From a virus: a stretch of DNA of 21,288 nt. Location of the stretch: IMG/VR virus record IMGVR_UViG_3300005663_000618, positions 1-21,288 of that record, one strand, 5' to 3'. A model generated the notes under the pieces. That model made no database searches, was not told the DNA's origin, and was given only the letters and a program-made list of their open reading frames with translations. A program made the position numbers and the translations under genes. Shown in pieces: positions 1-6,971 of this stretch (its first letter is position 1; each line of letters starts with the position of its first letter).

Positions 1-61
1 CCAGAAGAAGCATTATAGCATCACCGATGAACTCCTTTAACCAATACCAGTTACTTCTCAT
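1..61 (-). CDS. Hypothetical small protein, partial at the left edge
   Basis: An ATG at 61 opens a frame that runs off the left edge after 20 codons. The visible N-terminus is MRSNWYWLKEFIGDAIMLLL, with aromatic residues followed by a hydrophobic run. A GGAG seven bases upstream of the ATG is a plausible ribosome binding site. The start overlaps the end of the preceding 48-residue gene by 11 bases, a spacing typical of this operon. The hydrophobic run could be the beginning of a membrane helix, but too little is visible to say. Function unknown. Confidence 0.4.
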   Translation of the reverse strand, partial: MRSNWYWLKEFIGDAIMLLL

Positions 62-197
62 AAATAAACTCCATAATTCTTTTTAAGAGCTTCTCATCTC
101 TTTTGAACGAAGATTCTACATCTAACATTATATCAAGGGCTTCTGTAACCCGTTCCTTGTAGCGTTTATTCTCTTTAAGTAATTCGGCGTAGGTCAT
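51..197 (-). CDS. Hypothetical 48-residue charged helical protein
   Basis: This small gene starts at the ATG at 197, which shares its A with the TAA stop of the preceding gene (TAATG), and stops at a TAA at 51-53. The product begins MTYAELLKENKRYKERV and is rich in Lys, Glu and Arg with regularly spaced Leu, Ile and Met, so it is probably all helical and may form a short coiled coil. The overlap suggests translational coupling with the membrane protein upstream. I do not recognise a family. Similar short helical proteins occur near phage lysis or tail-end genes, but no role can be assigned. Confidence 0.6.
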   Translation of the reverse strand: MTYAELLKENKRYKERVTEALDIMLDVESSFKRDEKLLKRIMEFIYEK

Positions 198-382
198 TAA
201 CCCCCTATAATAAATGCTAGAATAAGACCTATCAGAACCAATACCAAGCCCATAAAGCCTAGCACGAAGTTTAGCTTAATATCCTGTGTTTTTAATTTAC
301 TCATAACGTGGTTACACATAACATCCCACAATACAGAAGTTTGCTCTTCGTGGGTCTCTGGCTTTTTGGGCATATTATTCAT
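197..382 (-). CDS. Small single-pass membrane protein (holin-like candidate)
   Basis: The 61-residue product has a charged, Met-rich N-terminal half and one strong hydrophobic segment at about residues 39-60 (FVLGFMGLVLVLIGLILAFI), ending in Gly-Gly. There is no signal peptidase site, so the segment is probably a transmembrane anchor with the N-terminus cytoplasmic. A helical stretch before the membrane segment followed by a C-terminal anchor recalls small phage proteins of the XhlA/holin-accessory kind, but there is no diagnostic motif. The start at 382 overlaps the stop of the preceding gene (ATGA). A second Met, residue 4, at 373 is also possible. It could be a holin, a lysis regulator or an unrelated membrane protein. 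Confidence 0.65.
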   Translation of the reverse strand: MNNMPKKPETHEEQTSVLWDVMCNHVMSKLKTQDIKLNFVLGFMGLVLVLIGLILAFIIGG

Positions 383-498
383 TTCTTCCCCTTCTTAATC
401 ATTGCCTTATTCCCAAAAACATATGCCCCCGTCCGTTCCTTCCCGTAACCTCGTTTCTTAGCCGTTCTCTTTATTTTTTCCTCAACTTTTTTCGGCAT
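379..498 (-). CDS. Very short, highly basic 39-residue protein
   Basis: The frame runs from an ATG at 498 to a TGA at 379-381 that overlaps the next start (ATGA). The product begins MPKKVEEKIKRTAKKRGYGK, continues KERTGAYVFGNK and ends KKGKK. About a third of its residues are Lys or Arg. From memory, tiny basic proteins opening with MPKKVEEK and containing a TGAYV-like stretch are scattered through tailed phages without a known function. That recollection, plus the exact overlap with its neighbour, is the main reason to accept the gene. The Shine-Dalgarno sequence is weak, so translation probably depends on coupling to the gene that stops 3 bases upstream. Confidence 0.65.
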   Translation of the reverse strand: MPKKVEEKIKRTAKKRGYGKERTGAYVFGNKAMIKKGKK

Positions 499-500
499 TG

Positions 501-770
501 TTAATACTCAATAACTATTTTACGGAATGGAGCTTTTCCGTTCTGCGGTTGCCCGCCTGGTCTTCCACCGCCTTGTCCCATCGGGGGTCTTTGCCCACCT
601 GGATGTTGTCCTGGCCCGCCTTGCACGAAAGGCGGTCTCGGTTGTCCTAGCGGTTGTCCAGGTCTTTGCCCCATAGGCGGTTGCATCAGCCCCATAGGTG
701 GTCTTCTTAAACCTCCCGTAGGCTGTTGTCCTATAGGTGGTCTCTGTGGTGTTCTTCTTCCATTTGGCAT
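501..770 (-). CDS. Pro/Gly/Gln-rich low-complexity protein
   Basis: The 89-residue product is almost entirely Pro, Gly, Gln, Arg and Met. Motifs like RPPMGQ and PGGQ recur over residues 8-80, followed by a more ordinary C-terminus (KAPFRKIVIEY). It has a good ribosome binding site, AGGAGG five bases before the ATG. It is expected to be disordered or a collagen/polyproline-like extended chain. It has no membrane segment or signal peptide. It lies directly after the 777-residue distal tail protein, with a 9-base gap. Possible roles are a linker or decoration on the virion, or an assembly helper. Composition is very unlike its neighbours, but the frame is open, well started and in the operon. 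Function unknown. Confidence 0.65.
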   Translation of the reverse strand: MPNGRRTPQRPPIGQQPTGGLRRPPMGLMQPPMGQRPGQPLGQPRPPFVQGGPGQHPGGQRPPMGQGGGRPGGQPQNGKAPFRKIVIEY

Positions 771-779
771 TTTCTCCTC

Positions 780-3113
780 CTAAGAAAGCGTTATCTCCTC
801 AAGTAATAAATCGTATAAACTTTCAGGGCTTTTTTGCCCTTCTGTCCATTTAACATTTCTTTCCATAGCACTAATACAGGCGACATATTTTTTAGTTGAC
901 CCCTTACTGTCTATGTCGTAAAAGGTATTCGGCCAGACTTTATTTATGGCTTCCTCTATGGCGTCCTTCATTGAAGTGTAGGTTTCACTCTCTTCCGAAC
1001 CATCTCTGGTCTTATGTTCGTCTGCTAGTTTAACCGTCGTAGCGATTAGCATTCGTCTTGTAGGCCGCCAAATGCCACGACAATCATAATTTACTAATTT
1101 AGGTGTAGTTGAGGTAGCGTCTGTTACTAAAGTAAAACGAAATCTTATCATCTCACCCGTTACGGAAGAGAAGTATTTTGTCTGGGAAGGCGATGTGATG
1201 AAGTTACCCAGATTAGTCCAAGTCCCCGTTAAAGCTGTAAAATATGTCTGATAATCTACGGTAATGTAATTGGTAGCATCACACCCTTCAGTAGTCAAGG
1301 TCAATTTAAAGTAAGCCTTGTTATCTGCTTTCAAGTTAGCGTGTAACCACGAAGTTATTACATATCCCCCTGTTTGGAACGAGTAATTAGTATCGCCAGT
1401 TATATCACCATATTTAGTTGTAAGCGATATCCACCACACACTGTCACTAGAACTCGTTGATGCTATCCATAGTCTTTTCTTATAGACACTTGTGACTTTA
1501 GCAGTCTCACAGCCCGTTAATGTTATTTGTTGAATAGGATGCCAAGCCCACAAAACCGACCCGTCAACAGTTCTTAACTGCCCAGCGACAATTTCTAGTT
1601 TAGTAGTGTTATCTAATATAGCGTAAAGATAATCTTCATCCGCAGCTAACGCTTGAACCTGTCCCGCAAAGTCCGATAAGTTGGTAGAATATAGAGAAGG
1701 AGACCGCCAAGTTATAGTCCCACCATCGTATTCTACTAATCCATTCTCACCAGCGGGGATATAGACTTTAGTGTGCCAAGGCAAAAGGTTTTTAGCATTA
1801 TCGCTTCGTTTTAGAGACTGCATATCCTCTACTAGTGCAAAGTCGTCATCTGAAGTGTCAAAATACCAAGCCGTATCTTCTTTCCCGATATAGATAGTAT
1901 CAGTATCACCTATCATATCGGTTATGTCTTCTGATGCGTTACCTACTGTTAAAATCGTCCCCCAAGAACCCGCATTTGTAGGGTCAGTAGATTTATAACA
2001 ACTTCTAGGTTTAAGTCCCTTGACCATTGTCTGACCGCTTGCCGTTCCTCTAACCGCAGCATAAAGCATATATCCGTCCACCGCACCCGCAAGAGTAGAT
2101 TGGGTAAAACTTTCAGAGGTGGACATATAGAAGTATTTAGCAGACGCACCTAATAGAATATACAAATTACCATCAGAGAAAGGAACGAGGTCGGTTATAA
2201 CACTGCCCATACTCTTAACAAAAGTCCAGCCATCGCCAGTAGCATTTAGCTTAACTAGAGTATCCCCATATGCCATATACCAAACATCATTAAATTCGGC
2301 AAAGGCTTTGGGATTGCCGTGAGTGGGGCCTCCCCAGACTACGGCATCAAAATAAACTGAGGCAGAGGAAGAAATATAATCGTAATTCAGGCGTATTTGT
2401 AATTCTGTGGCATTTCCGCTTATAGTTCGGGTAACACTTATTCGTGTCCAAGTATCGTCAACCGCTAAAGATGTGCCGTTTGTCGTTCCGATACCGTCAT
2501 AGATAGATAGGAAACCTGTAGCGTTAGCAGATAAATCAGCTTGGCAGTAAGCGAAGAAAGTTACTTCTTGGTTTCTAAACCCTACATCCCAAGTGATACT
2601 CTGTTTTAGATAACCATCTTGGTTTGTCCCTATTTTAGCGGAATAAGTCCCAGCATATACTATAGTGCTTTCTCTGTTAATCGTTCCTAAAGTAACATTA
2701 GTCCAGTTGGTTAAAGTAGTAGAATTAGTCCAAATCTCAAGCCCGCCATCGGTTATACTCGCCCCGTAAGAATAATCCGTTATAGCAATCCCTGTCGCTT
2801 TCGGCCCGCAGATTATATTATCCCTAAATCTAGCGTCTGCTCCTTTGGATAGATAATACCTTTTCTTATCTATACTGTCAGCGAACTCTAACCCATAACC
2901 ACTGTCATAAGTAGATTGAGTTAAGGCCAATTCCTTTTCGGGCGGTAAAGCCCCATAGGAAGGTTCACCAGTAAAGTATTGCTGAGCCAATGCGGGGTCG
3001 TCAAAACGCCTGTATAACTTATGTCCGTTCTTATCTTCTGCTAACATAAGACCGACATCAGTCCCATCGGTTCTCTCAAGAGAAATATCGTATTTTAACC
3101 CACCCTTACTCAT
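780..3113 (-). CDS. Large distal tail protein, probable beta-propeller with carbohydrate-binding-like module
   Basis: The 777-residue product appears beta-rich. Residues 120-260 resemble a jelly-roll carbohydrate-binding-like module: GLEIW near the start, AGTYSAKI, a central DTWTRISVT, and SVYFDAVVWGG at the end. Residues about 265-530 contain recurring blade-like units (FNDVWYMAYGDTLVKL, DGNLYILLG, DTIYIGKEDTAWYF, DEDYLYAILD), which suggests a beta-propeller. Residues about 560-685 form another beta domain ending in STTPKLVNY, and the last 90 residues are mixed helix/strand. Such proteins sit at the tail tip or as fibres and can recognise the cell surface. The start overlaps the previous stop (ATGA). 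The exact tail role, whether nozzle, hub or receptor-binding protein, cannot be fixed from sequence alone. Confidence 0.7.
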   Translation of the reverse strand: MSKGGLKYDISLERTDGTDVGLMLAEDKNGHKLYRRFDDPALAQQYFTGEPSYGALPPEKELALTQSTYDSGYGLEFADSIDKKRYYLSKGADARFRDNIICGPKATGIAITDYSYGASITDGGLEIWTNSTTLTNWTNVTLGTINRESTIVYAGTYSAKIGTNQDGYLKQSITWDVGFRNQEVTFFAYCQADLSANATGFLSIYDGIGTTNGTSLAVDDTWTRISVTRTISGNATELQIRLNYDYISSSASVYFDAVVWGGPTHGNPKAFAEFNDVWYMAYGDTLVKLNATGDGWTFVKSMGSVITDLVPFSDGNLYILLGASAKYFYMSTSESFTQSTLAGAVDGYMLYAAVRGTASGQTMVKGLKPRSCYKSTDPTNAGSWGTILTVGNASEDITDMIGDTDTIYIGKEDTAWYFDTSDDDFALVEDMQSLKRSDNAKNLLPWHTKVYIPAGENGLVEYDGGTITWRSPSLYSTNLSDFAGQVQALAADEDYLYAILDNTTKLEIVAGQLRTVDGSVLWAWHPIQQITLTGCETAKVTSVYKKRLWIASTSSSDSVWWISLTTKYGDITGDTNYSFQTGGYVITSWLHANLKADNKAYFKLTLTTEGCDATNYITVDYQTYFTALTGTWTNLGNFITSPSQTKYFSSVTGEMIRFRFTLVTDATSTTPKLVNYDCRGIWRPTRRMLIATTVKLADEHKTRDGSEESETYTSMKDAIEEAINKVWPNTFYDIDSKGSTKKYVACISAMERNVKWTEGQKSPESLYDLLLEEITLS

Positions 3114-3415
3114 ATCTCACACTTTACACGAAAGTAACATTCATAAATATTAGAACCTACTGTAAATTTAACCTCTATTCTGTATGCGTGCCCTACACTT
3201 AAATCCCTAAGTAACGATAAACTTATGACATCACCGTTTACAAAAGGGCTGTTAGTTGGGTAAACAGTTGACGTTACATCACTCCCGTCATTTTCATCAT
3301 AAGCCACAACCGCAGGTGAAGTCGGGCTACTTACCCAATGGGTCGTTGTTATCTGGTGGGCGAGCCTCTCATCTGCACTCATATATTGGAGACCTTCAGC
3401 TACTTCTAGTACCAT
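3110..3415 (-). CDS. Small beta-rich tail-region protein
   Basis: The 101-residue product appears to be one small beta-sandwich. Strands are visible as AVVAYDENDGSDVT, VISLSLLRDL, AYRIEVKFTVG and a final YECYFRVKCEI. The pattern 'hydrophobic-x-V-x-F..G' before a C-terminal strand is common in small immunoglobulin-like phage proteins that accompany tail genes. It has a GGGAG site five bases before the ATG and begins one base after the stop of the repeat protein. Its stop is overlapped by the start of the 777-residue tail protein, so the two are probably translated together. No family is named with confidence. A virion accessory or tail-assembly role is inferred from position. Confidence 0.55.
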   Translation of the reverse strand: MVLEVAEGLQYMSADERLAHQITTTHWVSSPTSPAVVAYDENDGSDVTSTVYPTNSPFVNGDVISLSLLRDLSVGHAYRIEVKFTVGSNIYECYFRVKCEI

Positions 3416-3416
3416 T

Positions 3417-4259
3417 TTATCTCCCTTTTACTGTTAAACTTAAAGAGCGTGGCAGGAGCGTGAAAGCAACACTCCGACTTTGTAGTGATAAACTTAGGGT
3501 TCTACTTTCCAGAGTTAGAGCAACTACTCTTGTCTTAAATGTAAAACCAAAGAGGCGAGACCTTAGCGTGAGTTTTATCCACTCAGATATATGCTGGACT
3601 ACACCAAGAACACTAATCCCAAACAAAACGGTTGCAGACCTTATGTAACCGAATGTCCTTGTAGCCGAGACCGCTATCCCGATAGCAACGGTGGCTGTTT
3701 CAACAATTTGCTGTATTACAGACGCCGTTCCAACTGCCGTTATAAGTTCACCAATACTAACAGTTGCAGACCGAACAAAGGCTACAACTCTGGTAGCAGT
3801 GGTCAGGATACCTACACTGACGCTGGACAATCTTGTTACTGTCCTTGCCCTAGTCGCACTAACAAGTTCTCCGATTAGAACAGTAGCTGACCTAATAACA
3901 TTCCTTGTCGCTGTGGCGGTGACTAGCAACCCCACTAATACTGCCGAAGCTCTAGTATAGGTAGCTACCCTTGATGTGGTAATCAACTCACCTATGAGAA
4001 CAGTGGCACTTCTAATCCAAGTAACCGACTTTGCAGCCGTCACCAGTTCCCCTATAAGGACGGTAGATGTGCGGACAAAACCTTGTACCCTTGTTGCTGT
4101 TACCAATAACCCGACAGAGACACTGGCGGTAACAGTGATGGCTGCTCCCGTAGTATCAATAACTACATAGGCTTGACCAAGAACCCATATTATTACTTCA
4201 TCTTCATTGCTAAGATGGGCTTCACCTAATACCCAAACCTGCTTATCGCCCAGAGCCAT
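3417..4259 (-). CDS. Tandem-repeat structural protein (20-residue then 9-residue repeats)
   Basis: The 280-residue product is almost all repeat. Residues 9-14 and 25-30 carry twin WVLGEA/WVLGQA motifs. Residues 45-229 are nine tandem units of about 20 residues, with a consensus like ATVLIGELVTATR followed by a short variable strand ending in RS. Residues 230-280 are five and a half 9-residue units of the form LTLxSRxxx. Gly at position 6 and Arg near position 13 recur. The alternating hydrophobic pattern predicts beta-strands, so an extended beta-solenoid or fibre shaft is possible. It lies between a beta-helix adhesin (TAATG overlap) and the distal tail genes, which favours a virion fibre. 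Membrane insertion is an alternative given how hydrophobic the units are. I cannot name a characterised family. Confidence 0.65.
   Translation of the reverse strand: MALGDKQVWVLGEAHLSNEDEVIIWVLGQAYVVIDTTGAAITVTASVSVGLLVTATRVQGFVRTSTVLIGELVTAAKSVTWIRSATVLIGELITTSRVATYTRASAVLVGLLVTATATRNVIRSATVLIGELVSATRARTVTRLSSVSVGILTTATRVVAFVRSATVSIGELITAVGTASVIQQIVETATVAIGIAVSATRTFGYIRSATVLFGISVLGVVQHISEWIKLTLRSRLFGFTFKTRVVALTLESRTLSLSLQSRSVAFTLLPRSLSLTVKGR
3420..3572 (-). repeat. C-terminal 9-residue coding repeats
   Basis: Residues 230-280 of the repeat protein divide cleanly into LTLRSRLFG, FTFKTRVVA, LTLESRTLS, LSLQSRSVA, FTLLPRSLS and a final LTVKGR. An aromatic or Leu at position 1 and Arg at position 6 recur. 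The period of 9 differs from the 20-residue units just before it, so it is a separate repeat family joined to the first. Confidence 0.75.
3573..4127 (-). repeat. Nine tandem coding repeats of about 60 bp
   Basis: These are the 20-residue units of the repeat protein, covering residues 45-229. Seven of the first eight units are exactly 20 residues. The seventh is 24 and the last about 21. The amino-acid pattern is well kept (VxxGxLVTATR then RS), while the codons differ between units. This indicates old duplication with selection on the protein rather than recent slippage. Confidence 0.75.
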
Positions 4260-6175
4260 TACGACACCCCAATCTTGGTATCACAGAAGAATATGTTAGC
4301 GTTAGTAGCCTCCTTGGGCTTGCAGTAATACCCCCTGAGATAAAGAACACCTGTCTGTAATGGCGTGACCGTTACCGTCAGAGTATCCCATATGGTATCA
4401 TCAGCATTAAAGTTGTTACATACACCCGTTGACTTGAGTATCTTCCTAGCTTTATTGGTAGCGTGCCCCCAGTATTCAGCCTCTATCCATAACTCAGTAT
4501 TGGTGGGGTCAGCATCCCAGTCCGTATCATCATCAGAACTCAGATAAGCCGTATATGTCTTTTCAACATCTTTTACTGCATAGATAGGGTATTCAAACAA
4601 CAGTATCTTTGAGAACTCATAACCCGCAATGAGATTGGTTGATGGTGTTACCTTAATAGATGATGCCCCGCCACCAGCACGAACTTTAGTCGTTTCACTT
4701 TGAAGTATGGGTGTCCCCTCAGCGGTAGATAAAAATGTTAGCTGTCTGTTATCCCCTAAAGTCCCGTCATGGTCTTCAGAATATACCTCAGCGAATGGGC
4801 TTGCTTGATTAGTGTAAATTTCGAGTGCCGAAGTTAATAGACAATTCCGTAGAAAAACCCTACCTGCCTTTTGAGGTTGTGAATTGGAATAGCAAGTAAT
4901 ATCAGCCCTATCATGGTTTTTGAACTCTGTATCTATGAAAAGGGCATCTGAATAAGTCAGAACTTGATAGCCAGAACAGAGGCTCACGTTATTACCATCT
5001 AATAGACAATCCTCTACCCTACCCCGAAATTGACCAGTACCCTCAGTGGAGGTCAATCCTGCAGCAAAGTTGTAGAACCGAGTCTTCTTTATGAAGATAG
5101 TGCTAACATCATCTGTACCACGTAAGCCCCAATCACTGACGCCATTACCCTCAATAATCATGTCTATAAGAACCAATCCTCCAGAGCTATCATTCTCAAC
5201 AACCCCATTTGTATCTGTACCCCTAAGATGTAAACCCTGTAACCTCCAAAAATGGTCATTATCAAAATTTACCTCATAGTCTCCCGCAGCAGTATTCCAG
5301 ATAGGAGCATCTTGAAGATTATACATTGTCTTGCCTGAGCCAGCTTGTCCGCCTTTATAGGGTAGGTATAGAGTAACAGTAACAGTAGACACGCTAGCTA
5401 CCTCGTAGGCAAAGTCTTTAGCAGCATCACCAGAGGCATAAATCCAATCGCCAGCAACTAGGACTCCAGAAACATCAGCAGAAAAGGTAACTGTTTTAGA
5501 GCCAAAGGTCAAGGTTGCTGTTCCAGTTATACTAAGGTCGACAAGGTCACCCCAAGCATCCCCATAGTCAGCCTCTATAGTAATAGGAGATGCAATAGTT
5601 CCATCATTAGTAAAGTTGAGGTCTTGTGTTACTGTCTGTGTCATGCCACGCCTGACAATACAAACATCCCCAGCAGCTAAAGTGGTAGCAGCCTTGTCCA
5701 GCGTAGCCCATGGGCCATCACCATTAGTCTTTACTGCTGTAGTACCATCATTATTTACATCGTGTCCATTAGTAAAGTCCACATAATAAGTTGTGCCAAT
5801 AGGTTTCCTTACCACCAGCCCATCAGCCCTTAACTCCATTTCCTTCTGACAGGTTTCTAGTTTCTCTTTAAGCCAAGCCACCTTGTTCTGGTAGAACTGT
5901 AGCCTTGAGAGATATTCACTATCTATAATAAACCGACTGGCAGGGTTTAGCTTAGTCGCATCCAGTGGCTCAACTTCAATCTCACCACTATCAACTAACT
6001 GTAAGTATATCTCCCTCTTGATAGCATCAGGAAACATCCTATGCTCAAACAAGTCCTGAGACACACGAGGTATCTTGGTATCAAGACTTTCCTCAAGAAA
6101 GAATAATTGGGAGTCATACTTCAAGTGCAGAGAGTGTTGTCTTATTAAGGCATCCCATTTTGCTATCGTTGGCAT
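4259..6175 (-). CDS. Right-handed beta-helix virion protein (tail spike/adhesin-like)
   Basis: The 638-residue product has three parts. Residues 1-125 are mainly helical and include a Lys/Glu-rich heptad-like stretch around 88-115, probably a virion-attachment or trimer-forming segment. At 128-139 the motif TTYYVDFTNGHD, followed by GPWATLDKAATTLAAGD, is the usual opening of phage and pectate-lyase-like right-handed beta-helices. The helix continues to about residue 480 with short turns rich in Asn, Asp and Gly. The last 150 residues look like a beta-sandwich, with WDTLTVTVTP near the end. Such proteins bind or cut surface polysaccharides. Catalytic residues cannot be assigned by eye. The start follows directly on the previous stop (TAAATG), and the stop overlaps the next start (TAATG). 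Confidence 0.75.
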   Translation of the reverse strand: MPTIAKWDALIRQHSLHLKYDSQLFFLEESLDTKIPRVSQDLFEHRMFPDAIKREIYLQLVDSGEIEVEPLDATKLNPASRFIIDSEYLSRLQFYQNKVAWLKEKLETCQKEMELRADGLVVRKPIGTTYYVDFTNGHDVNNDGTTAVKTNGDGPWATLDKAATTLAAGDVCIVRRGMTQTVTQDLNFTNDGTIASPITIEADYGDAWGDLVDLSITGTATLTFGSKTVTFSADVSGVLVAGDWIYASGDAAKDFAYEVASVSTVTVTLYLPYKGGQAGSGKTMYNLQDAPIWNTAAGDYEVNFDNDHFWRLQGLHLRGTDTNGVVENDSSGGLVLIDMIIEGNGVSDWGLRGTDDVSTIFIKKTRFYNFAAGLTSTEGTGQFRGRVEDCLLDGNNVSLCSGYQVLTYSDALFIDTEFKNHDRADITCYSNSQPQKAGRVFLRNCLLTSALEIYTNQASPFAEVYSEDHDGTLGDNRQLTFLSTAEGTPILQSETTKVRAGGGASSIKVTPSTNLIAGYEFSKILLFEYPIYAVKDVEKTYTAYLSSDDDTDWDADPTNTELWIEAEYWGHATNKARKILKSTGVCNNFNADDTIWDTLTVTVTPLQTGVLYLRGYYCKPKEATNANIFFCDTKIGVS

Positions 6176-6604
6176 TTACGCCCCCTGTTTAAACTGCATC
6201 TTTAGCTCACAGGTAAGGGTATCGTTGTTTTCCATAGAAGCCGCCGCATTAAAGCAGCACTCGGCTAGAACGACATCATCATCGTCATTCTCTACGGCAA
6301 ATCCCGACACCGACTGAGTGCCTGTGGCTGTGAATACGTGGTCAAGCTCACAGGTGTCGTTGGTCTCTGTTGTGGTTGACTGAACTACCGTATCGGCATC
6401 TACTAAAGTAAACCCATTAGCAGCCAACTTAGTTGCACCTCCAGGGTTAGCAAAGGTTGAGGCTTCCGCTGCCGTGCAAGCACCAGTCAAGCCCACGATA
6501 CTTTTCATACCACTGGCCCCTGCTGCCATAGCCGTTGTTACGGCCTGCACCAACTTACATATTTCGGCAAACCCTAATGCTGTTGCCTTCTGTGTTTGAG
6601 CCAT
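6176..6604 (-). CDS. Minor structural protein, 142 residues
   Basis: This small Ala/Thr-rich protein has an N-terminal helix (residues 8-30) and then a beta-rich body that ends in CCFNAAASMENNDTLTCEL followed by KMQFKQGA. The ending 'NDTLT-C/V-x-L-x-x-x-F' is typical of small phage virion proteins found among tail or head-decoration genes, from memory. Five Cys residues, three of them near the C-terminus, are unusual for its size. It has an excellent GGAGG site five bases before the ATG. It sits between the 118-residue gene and the large beta-helix protein, so a role as a tail or surface component is likely but not proven. Confidence 0.6.
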   Translation of the reverse strand: MAQTQKATALGFAEICKLVQAVTTAMAAGASGMKSIVGLTGACTAAEASTFANPGGATKLAANGFTLVDADTVVQSTTTETNDTCELDHVFTATGTQSVSGFAVENDDDDVVLAECCFNAAASMENNDTLTCELKMQFKQGA

Positions 6605-6606
6605 AA

Positions 6607-6963
6607 TTACCTCCTACCCGATAGTGGGTCAACATTATATTTCCTGCATATAGGACAGGCAAGTTTGATATTAGCGTGGATAGCTTGCCACATAGTTTTT
6701 GGCGAAGGCTCTCCTGTCCTGTAACGCTCAAGGATTTTTGTATTCCTGTGAGACTCAGCAAAAGCCGTTCGCCTAGCGTGGTAGGAACATATCAATACAT
6801 AGGTAATCGCTTGGTATAGATACTTCAACAGGCAACTTGGCTTTATACAGGTCGGTTGCACTGGTACCGATATACTGGCTTGCCTTGATATAAGGTTACC
6901 ATCTCCATCCCGATGCTCTGCCTCCCAAAGTATCCCTATACCCCCACCCGTTTTAACTGCCAT
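6607..6963 (-). CDS. Hypothetical 118-residue protein with a frame conflict
   Basis: It has an excellent ribosome binding site, GGAGG four bases before the ATG, and an N-terminus that reads like a real protein (KTGGGIGILWEAEHRDGDG). The C-terminal third also looks genuine and carries a Cys pair in LACPICRKYNVDPLSGRR, possibly half of a zinc site. The middle (about residues 29-65) is odd: rich in Cys and Tyr and unlike both ends. In the frame offset by one base, 6773-6895 instead reads as 40 codons with a more typical phage-protein composition (see findings). The gene may therefore have a compensated pair of frameshifts or a sequence error. No function assigned. Confidence 0.5.
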   Translation of the reverse strand: MAVKTGGGIGILWEAEHRDGDGNLISRQASISVPVQPTCIKPSCLLKYLYQAITYVLICSYHARRTAFAESHRNTKILERYRTGEPSPKTMWQAIHANIKLACPICRKYNVDPLSGRR

Positions 6964-6971
6964 TTAACCTC

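Noticed and set aside
780-3113. Calling the 777-residue protein a depolymerase or lyase
   Set aside because: I see binding-module and propeller-like patterns but no catalytic motif, so an enzymatic call is not supported.
3256-4170. Several plus-strand open frames over the repeat protein
   Set aside because: They mirror the repetitive codons of the minus-strand gene. The repeat periodicity makes antisense frames open by chance, and they have no plausible starts or protein-like features.
6555-6761. A 68-codon minus-strand frame starting at TTG across the end of the 118-residue gene
   Set aside because: It has a weak start, overlaps two genes with good ribosome binding sites, and its first codon positions are less purine-rich than the competing frame. 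Some of it reads protein-like, so it is kept in mind with the frame-conflict finding but not annotated.
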